Source: Nepenthes gracilis (lineage: Eukaryota > Streptophyta > Magnoliopsida > Caryophyllales > Nepenthaceae). From it: a DNA stretch of 64,000 nucleotides. Numbering within the stretch: position 1 is the stretch's first letter; every line of letters starts with the position of its first letter. A model generated the notes under the pieces. The model was not told the origin of the DNA and searched no databases. It saw nothing but the letters and a program-made list of their open reading frames with translations. A program made the translations under genes and the position numbers. The stretch spans positions 5,394,001 through 5,458,000 of the forward strand of contig BSYO01000026.1 of NCBI GenBank assembly GCA_033239525.1, given 5' to 3'. Shown here piece after piece: positions 57,570-64,000 of the stretch.

Positions 57570-58548
57570 TGAGAAAACACGTTTTGGTGCTAACGAGTTT
57601 CGATCCCGAAAATTATAGCGGAAGCAACAATAAATAATAATAAATATCTAATATACGTAAAAGATATTTAATACTAGATGCTAACGAGATTAACAATCAT
57701 GCACGATATAAGTACTTATAAGCAATAAAGATAAAGACTCAATTTTTTGGTGACGAGTGAAACTCGATACCCACGGTATCGAAAACACCGGGCTTCAACG
57801 GCAGGGGAAGCAATGCACTATGAAAATCAACTTACTGCACCGGATGATAACGACGCCAAACCCAGCCGACTTACTCGCCACGTGATCCCTACCAAGGAAC
57901 TCCTTGGATTTGCCCGTGGCAACGGAACCGGACTCCTTCCGGTCTTCACGTCAATCTTCCCTCTCGTGCCACTTGAATTGCCAATCACGAACGGATCTCC
58001 TTCTTCAACGTACCGACGTCTCCAACGAAGGTAGAAGACAAAGTTTCAACGGTGAAAGAAAAATGATGAGAAAACTCTTTAGAACATGAGGCTCAAGGTT
58101 GTGACTTTTTGTTTTCTCAAGAGAGACTAAATCAATGATGCATGAAAGACTTTTCTCTCAAGTTTGAAGACTTCAAAAATTATCAGTTGAGGCTGTGGCG
58201 TGCTTAGGGTTTCAAGAAAATAAGGTATTAATTTATAGTGGAGCCAAAAACGCGTTTGAAAATTCTGCCCGTTGGACCGGCGCTCGAGCGGGGGGCTCGA
58301 GCGCACAGCGAGCGGGCCCCCTACTAGATTTTTGGCTCGAGCGGGACTCGAGCTCCTAGCGAGCCGGGGACCTTCTAGATTTTAGGCTCGAGCGGGAATC
58401 GAGTGAGAGGCGAGCGGGAAGGCTTTGGACGGGCTCGAGTGACTGGAGGGCAGACGGAACGGACTTTAAACCGACAACCCACAACCCGACATCGATACTA
58501 TAAAACATATGGTCACGGAATATGCCAATTAGACAAATGTCCCTAACA
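57570..58548 (-). repeat. 5' LTR of gag-only copy 2
   Basis: Plus-strand start TGAGAAAACACG, end GTCCCTAACA, followed by TTGTG. The minus-strand TATA box CACTATAAATTAA is intact (about 58229-58241). The island (about 58278-58450) has GGGGGGCTCGAGCGCACAGC where the 3' LTR has the hairpin. Confidence 0.9.
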
Positions 58549-58553
58549 TTGTG

Positions 58554-59000
58554 TAAGTGTGCAATTTTTTTTGGGTATAACTGAATCTGATAAGTTAACC
58601 ATTAAGTATTCATCGAGGGTTGCAGTGTCCGTGGGGCATTTGACTTGGAAGCGATCGGTATCTATCGGAGTGAGATATGTGGGGATAGCTTTCAAGGAAT
58701 GAATGGTAAATTGTTAACCATCTCATTTGGATTGATCCTTGATGGATCCAATGAATTATAATAGGATGAGATGCCTTTGATAAAGACTTAGAATTGTGTT
58801 TTCCTGCATTATGTATGGATGATTCCCCTTGGGTTAAGTGGGTAAAAAGTCCATGATCAGAGTTACTCCACCTGTGGTTTGGAGTTAGCAATTGAGATCC
58901 TTGCTTTGAGAACTTATAGGTGTCACTTTTGGAGGTAATTATTGTTTAATAATTCTAAGGGTCTACATAGTTGTGTCATAAGGAAGAGATGATCACGTGA
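58554..59000 (+). pseudogene. Gypsy RNase H part (decayed), continuing the split element
   Basis: Near 58855-58925 one frame reads HDQSYSTCGLELAIEILALR, matching the Gypsy RNase H motif (HE.NYPTHDLELAAVVFALK). The distance from the reverse-transcriptase motif before the Copia insertion, with the insertion removed, is about 0.4 kb, as expected for an intact pol. Similarity fades beyond about 59000 and no 3' LTR was found. Confidence 0.7.
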
Positions 59001-59934
59001 TAGAGAAAGCGGGTAAATCTGTTTAAGAATTGTGAAGATGAATCTCGGTGTCCTTTAAAGAATGCGGACATTAGTGTTGATAATTGATGTTGGGAGTGTT
59101 TAGATTTGATATGTTTTTAATACTTCATAGAGACTGTTGTAGGGTGAACCGCGAGCAATTTCTAACATCTAAGTTAATGAGATGCTGTCCTTTTAATTTA
59201 GGAGATAGAATTGTATTCGAAGTGTTAAAGCTATAAAAATTAAGAGATAAGATATCCTTGTAGTTCTATTCTGAGTTGTCAGTGGAGTTGGGTTGCTACT
59301 ATTTATCAACTTGGCTCAGAGTTGGAGCAAAAACAATGAGTTTAGATAGTGATATCTGATTAAATGCAACATTTAGACACCACGGGAATGATGCACTTTG
59401 TTACTTGAGATGATTAAAACGCTACATTTTAAATTCAAGGGGAAACTCGAAGAACACACAAAACGTTGTGTTTGACATGTAAAGCGGCTCAAAACTTGAG
59501 TTTTTAAGTTGTCTTCTTCCGAAGTAATTTTCTACAATTGACTATGAATTTAGGGAAGAGCATTATAAGTCTGATAGGCTTTCCATGACCGGTTACCGAT
59601 CGATTCCCTTAGAACGACGATGGATCCAATAAATTTGGTACCAACCACAACGAAGAACTGTCAGTGCCAAAGAGAAATGTTGGGTCTGGGATTAACGATG
59701 ATGGATCTCCTCTGGATGTCACCGGCAAGCTTGCAACATCTTTGCAACCATCGGTGAATGATCAATCCTCTGAAAAATGACGATAGAACCAACGGTGACG
59801 TTGGACCCCTCCGAGATGACTTTGTTGGTGACTCAGTCAGTGACAATGAGGAGTAATGGTGTTTGGTCAGTGAAGATGAAGAAAGTGATGATAAAAAATT
59901 AGGTAAGTAATACATGTTTGAATAGAGTCAATAA
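59001..59934. other. Unassigned stretch
   Basis: Probably includes further decayed Gypsy pol. Around 59640-59900 the composition is more balanced, with a donor-like AATTAG/GTAAGTAATAC near 59905, but no frame on either strand shows a known motif. Confidence 0.35.
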
Positions 59935-60160
59935 AATTAGGTTTGATGTTTTGTAAAAATATGAAAAGACATATAAAGAGGGATTTCTATATATTTGTAT
60001 GTCTGTAACTATACAATTGTTCATCCTTTTATAGAAAAAAAAGGAGACAACCTAAATTTAAAAAGTTAATAATGATAATAATTATTATTATAAATAATAT
60101 AAATCAAAAAATAACAATATTTTAATTTAAAAATAATATGAGTACATCCTGATTGTAACC
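59935..60160. repeat. Short duplicated block E2
   Basis: Partner of 45300-45530, collinear and in the same orientation. It suggests that the neighbourhood of the two small genes was duplicated or rearranged. Confidence 0.7.
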
Positions 60161-60959
60161 TTGCATTGTGTACGGTAGGTCACACCCATGACAAAGTTGT
60201 CCTCCAGACTGTCTTGCATGATAAAAGACTTTTTTTTTATTTTTTTCTGATTAAGATAATAGGCAATAAGAATTCAGTAGTCACGAGGATAAAGTATGCC
60301 AATTAGGATGTCGTGTAGAAATTATAGCAGATATAAACTTATTTAAGTGTCCTATATAAGGAGAAAGTTTAACAAGACTGGAGACCATGTTGAGTCACTT
60401 TAAACTTTTAATTCTCGGATTACCATAAAGTCTCTTATTTGTTAAAATCATATGTCTTAGTTGAGATCTAACGAACATTCGGTAAAAAAATATAAATAGC
60501 TTGTTACATTATAATATCAGCTTCATAATCTCAAATTTCCCTATTGAGACCATAAGACTGGACTAGGTTAAAAACGATGATTGGATAGCTAGGTTAGGCA
60601 TAGATAACTTATTGTACAAAAGTTTTTGCTATATGTAGAATTTGAAAAAAAAATCAAACTAATTTAAATTTATTTATATGATTTTACCTTAAACTATACA
60701 TATATAAGAAACCACACTCTATAACTCAAAAATCAAGACCACTATATCTAAATTTGACGTCGTATGGGTAATGGTAGGAGGAGGGGACATGAAAAATATC
60801 AAATAAGGGGCATTGTGACGTGTGAAAGTATTGCAATGCCTGCCCATTCTCTCTCTTTTATTGGACTAATATCCAAAGGTGGATATTTTTCCATTTAATT
60901 AATTTTAAAATGATTATTTTTAAATTTTTTTTAAATATTATCTATTTAATATAAAATAA

Positions 60960-60994
<35 letters not shown>

Positions 60995-61570
60995 AATGAT
61001 TATTTTTAAGCTATAGAATAAGGGAGCACGGCATCCCCCATACTCAAAAAGCATGGACATATGACTTATGTCCATGCTATGCTTATGTGTGCAACCAATG
61101 AACACATTTGCAATCCTCTAATAGTGGGTCCTGCCATATTAGATTAATAGCAATAATTACAGCCGTCAATTAATTATAGTCTACTTATGAATAAAAAAGA
61201 TTAGCGGGAATGAAAAATGAGTATAATTTGTAATTAAAGTGCCAATCCTACCCAGTAAAAACGACAGTTGTCAGGTATATTGTTTGATATTTATAGCTTG
61301 GCACGAAAGCCGAGATAGCTATTATTTTTATATTAGTTAATTATATTAAGAACAATATTTGATATAATATGCACCAATACGTAACATGTAGAGTTCATAC
61401 AAAATCTAATAATTGTGGCTAAAATTGATAAAACTAATGTTTAACACGGTAAAAAATTGAAACACAGATTGATGAGATCATGTCAAGGCCGGTTTTTTCC
61501 AAGGCAAATGGGTTTAGTCGATTGGACCATAGCACCATTACCTTGTTGTATATTCTTAAAATTTCTATGG
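60161..61570. other. AT-rich stretch with (AT)n tract
   Basis: An (AT)n microsatellite lies at about 60964-60991. No gene-like frame. Confidence 0.5.
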
Positions 61571-61574
61571 AAAA

Positions 61575-61795
61575 CAGAAGTCCTAGAATCTTAAAGGTAC
61601 TAGGAAAATTGAACTAAAAAATCATAGAAAACAAGAAAGCTGAGGTCCTAAAAAAACTGAGGTCTCAGTCATCTACGTTCCATTAATACTAAAGTTCTAG
61701 AAAAGCTGGTGTCATGGATGAGACAGCTAAGTTCCCAAGGAAGCCGTAGTCCTGGCAGGACAATCTGAAGTCCCAGAGAAGCCAGGTCCTCTTAG
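61575..61795. repeat. Degenerate AGCTGAGGTCCTAG-type repeats
   Basis: Motifs such as GAAGTCCTAGAA, AAGCTGAGGTCCTAA, AAGCTGGTGTCATGG, AAGCCGTAGTCCTGG and GAAGCCAGGTCCTC recur every 25-40 bp. No function is evident. Confidence 0.5.
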
Positions 61796-62322
61796 TTTTT
61801 ATTTCTACCATTCAGTAATACTAAATAATTTTACCATCATTGAAAATTCCAGTTTGATTTTATAAGTATAAAATAGAGTTTAAAAATAAGACTTTATTAT
61901 ATTGTCAAAATAATTCTTAAGCATTCATTTGCATTTACAATAGGCAAATACATCCTTTAAGAAGATGGCATTATTATACTGTCTTAAAATCTTCCTAATT
62001 TTCCATTATCTCTCCTTTTAAATCAAATTTGCCCGACATGCATAACACGGCCGATATTTGCTTTCCAGTTGATCTGTGCTACTTGCAGCAAGCTAGAAAA
62101 ATACGAGAAGATACCATTAAGGCAAGCAGCCCAAACTTATGAATAACTCACAAAATAAACACCAAATAAGCATATAATTATATATCGGATTTGATTTCAA
62201 TGACACCCCAAATAGTAACATCAAGTGCAGGCAGTTTATTTGCTATGATTATATAGTCTGCCACCGTACTCGTTATCTGCTACGTTGCCTTCCAAATTCT
62301 CGAACTGCTGAAGGTGGCAAAT

Positions 62323-62658
62323 TTATCCCTCTTTAAAGGTCTGCCATTTGCATAGCTGAAAGCCCATGTGCTTCTTCTTAATATAATCATCGGCTTCGAC
62401 GTCGATACACTCATCGTTCTCGCTGCCACGTTCAGCAGGTTTCTCAAGCTCAGGCGATTGAGCCTCCTGTCGAGCCTCGGGTTCATGGTAATAGTGGCTG
62501 TTGTTGTAAGCTGCACTCGGATTCGGATAGCGGGGAATTTCACCTGTTGTGGGTGTCATTCTCTCCGTCTTGAGGCGATGATCGCGGCTGTCAGAAGCGC
62601 CGCTGCCCCAGCCATGGCCGGATCTGCGGTATAGGTGATCGTCGAGGTGAAATGACAT
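62323..62658 (-). CDS. Small plant protein, paralogue candidate of the 44-kb gene
   Basis: A 111-residue frame begins MSFHLDDHLYRRSGHGWGS and ends FQLCKWQTFKEG. The middle is Pro/Glu/Tyr/His rich and probably disordered. The C-terminal IDVEADDYIKKKHMGFQLCK stretch looks like a short helical motif and is the most conserved-looking part. No signal peptide or membrane span. A TATA box lies about 80 bp upstream, and an upstream block matches that of the 43.7-kb gene. After the TAA stop the same frame stays open for 28 more codons to a TAA at 62236, and that extension resembles the C-terminus of the other gene. The function is unknown to me. Confidence 0.7.
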   Translation of the reverse strand: MSFHLDDHLYRRSGHGWGSGASDSRDHRLKTERMTPTTGEIPRYPNPSAAYNNSHYYHEPEARQEAQSPELEKPAERGSENDECIDVEADDYIKKKHMGFQLCKWQTFKEG

Positions 62659-62736
62659 CTCTGCTTTCCTTTTTGTGTGTGTGTTTCTTCTTTGAGGAAT
62701 GCTTGTTCACTGTGCTGTTGTCGGCTGAAAGTGCAT

Positions 62737-62745
62737 TCTTTTATG
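62737..62745 (-). promoter_or_regulatory. TATA box of the 62.3-62.7 kb gene
   Basis: The minus strand reads CGCATAAAAGAATG about 80 bp upstream of the ATG. The conserved upstream block lies at 62791-62820 (plus strand GCATCTGATTCCAATTTCCT, then TTCGGCATTT). Confidence 0.6.
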
Positions 62746-62909
62746 CGTGAAGTGTCCTGGTCTTTTCATTATTCCATGGTGATAAGGTTTGCATCTGATT
62801 CCAATTTCCTTTCGGCATTTATTGAAGAAAACGGATGCTTTAAAGGGCGAAAGGAGTGGTATACTTTTTACTCGTTGAATTGGAAAAATGTTTCATATTA
62901 AATTTTATT

Positions 62910-64000
62910 AGTTTTTATCTAAGAAATATGAATACTAATATAAAATATGGATATAATAATATACCGATCAACCAATATACCAACATGCTATTTTCTTTTA
63001 ATGAGCATATGACACACTAAGGTTATATAAACCAAAGTCGTAGTTTATTATTTTATTAATTAATAAATAATATTATTTTATAATAACTTAATAATAAATA
63101 TATATATTTTTTATTTTTTCACCAAAAAATTTATGAAAAATATATAATCAAACTAATATAAGTGAGTATAGTTATGATATTTTCAACATATTATTATAAC
63201 AGAATAACAATACTAATAATGATAAACTTAATAAGTTAAAGAAAAATATAATATATCAAATTTTTTATATACCAATTAATATCTTTTTTTTTAGAAATTA
63301 TATCGATCATTATTTATAATTTAACTTTGCCACTTTATATTTTATATATAAAAATTTAGTTTAGAAATGTTTGAGCAATTTGCTTGTCTTTGCTATGGTT
63401 ATGTCCATTTATGCGCCAAACTTCTTAAAAAAAAAAACAAATAAAAGGCACTGTTTTGGTTATGCTCAATTAATTTATAAACTATTCATGTTCAACTGCA
63501 ACGTTAGTTTAATCAATTTTGTAGCATTTGATTTCTAAAATTATATTTATAATATCATAATTATCATGTATTAGATTAATATAAAAAATAATTATATAAT
63601 AAAAATTTTAAGAGAAATTAAAATTTGAAGAACTAGATACAATGCCAAATGGGTACAAGTGCAACATACATGCATAATTCTAGTAGAAGTTCCATGATGG
63701 GATATGCATGTTAATACACTCGTGTATTTAGATAGAACGTTCATAACTAAAGGACGTATATGGGGCAATTGTGCATGATTTGAATAGAATATGTCACACC
63801 TAAAGTGTATTTATTACAGTACTTGTGCATATATACAGTTGAACATGGTATCAAATATGTGCATGATTGGCGTTATACGCTGATTTGATCATAAAAGACT
63901 TCATTCGTTTGGTTTAATTATCTATGAGGGAAAATGGTGAGAAGAGAGTGAAAGAGAAGAAAATGGAAAAAAAGAAAGAAGATTAAAAAAAAAAGGATAA
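62910..64000. other. AT-rich right end, nothing recognised
   Basis: No family-like frame, element terminus or RNA gene seen up to the window edge, which ends in a purine-rich run. Confidence 0.5.

Larger units (their letters stand above)
54218..58548 (-). mobile_element. Gag-only Ty1/copia element, copy 2
   Basis: Minus-strand element: 3' LTR 54218-55235, internal 55236-57569, 5' LTR 57570-58548, perfect TTGTG duplications at 54213-54217 and 58549-58553. Same organisation and same gag-to-PPT junction as 5043-9350, again without protease or pol. It lies inside a decayed Gypsy element, between the reverse transcriptase and RNase H motifs. Confidence 0.92.

Overview
The window looks like an AT-rich, repeat-dense intergenic stretch of a flowering-plant nuclear genome. 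The evidence is plant-type LTR retrotransposons of both superfamilies (many with intact TG...CA ends and 5-bp target-site duplications), a tRNA-type SINE-like array, a nuclear copy of plastid ndhH, and only two small host-like genes, both on the minus strand near 44 kb and 62.5 kb. Nothing prokaryotic is present. I cannot name the species.

Layout. About 0.2-2.7 kb is one copy (A) of an old segmental duplication. Its partner (B, about 28.7-40.7 kb) has since received a solo LTR, a plastid ndhH fragment and a Copia element, so A serves as the empty site. From 3.9 to 18.6 kb lies a nested stack: a decayed plus-strand Ty3/gypsy integrase is split by a 7.7-kb solo LTR (TSD CATTT), which is itself split by a gag-only Ty1/copia element (TSD AAAAG). 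A deleted minus-strand Gypsy element then cuts the pol end from its 3' LTR. From 19.4 to 20.5 kb is a head-to-tail array of a SINE-like unit of about 180 bp. From 21.5 to 25.7 kb a decayed Copia gag/protease is interrupted by a solo Gypsy LTR. D1 (26.3-27.25 kb) and D2 (42.4-43.3 kb) are a second duplicated pair.

At 31.3-38.9 kb is a Copia element with pol, an env-like ORF and repeated polypurine motifs, an arrangement typical of the Sirevirus group. Its left LTR is inverted relative to the rest. From 45.7 to 59 kb there are a minus-strand Copia reverse-transcriptase relic, a 2.5-kb solo Gypsy LTR (TSD AAAAC), and a decayed Gypsy element into which a second gag-only Copia copy inserted (TSD TTGTG).

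The two gag-only copies share the same gag-to-PPT junction and resemble the pol-bearing element in LTR and tail, so they look like a non-autonomous family that would depend on such a partner. Several unrelated LTR families carry a similar CG-rich island of repeated GCTCGAGC modules just upstream of the core promoter. The two small host genes have matching promoter blocks and 3' ends and are probably paralogues. All retrotransposon genes here contain stops or frameshifts and are treated as pseudogenes.
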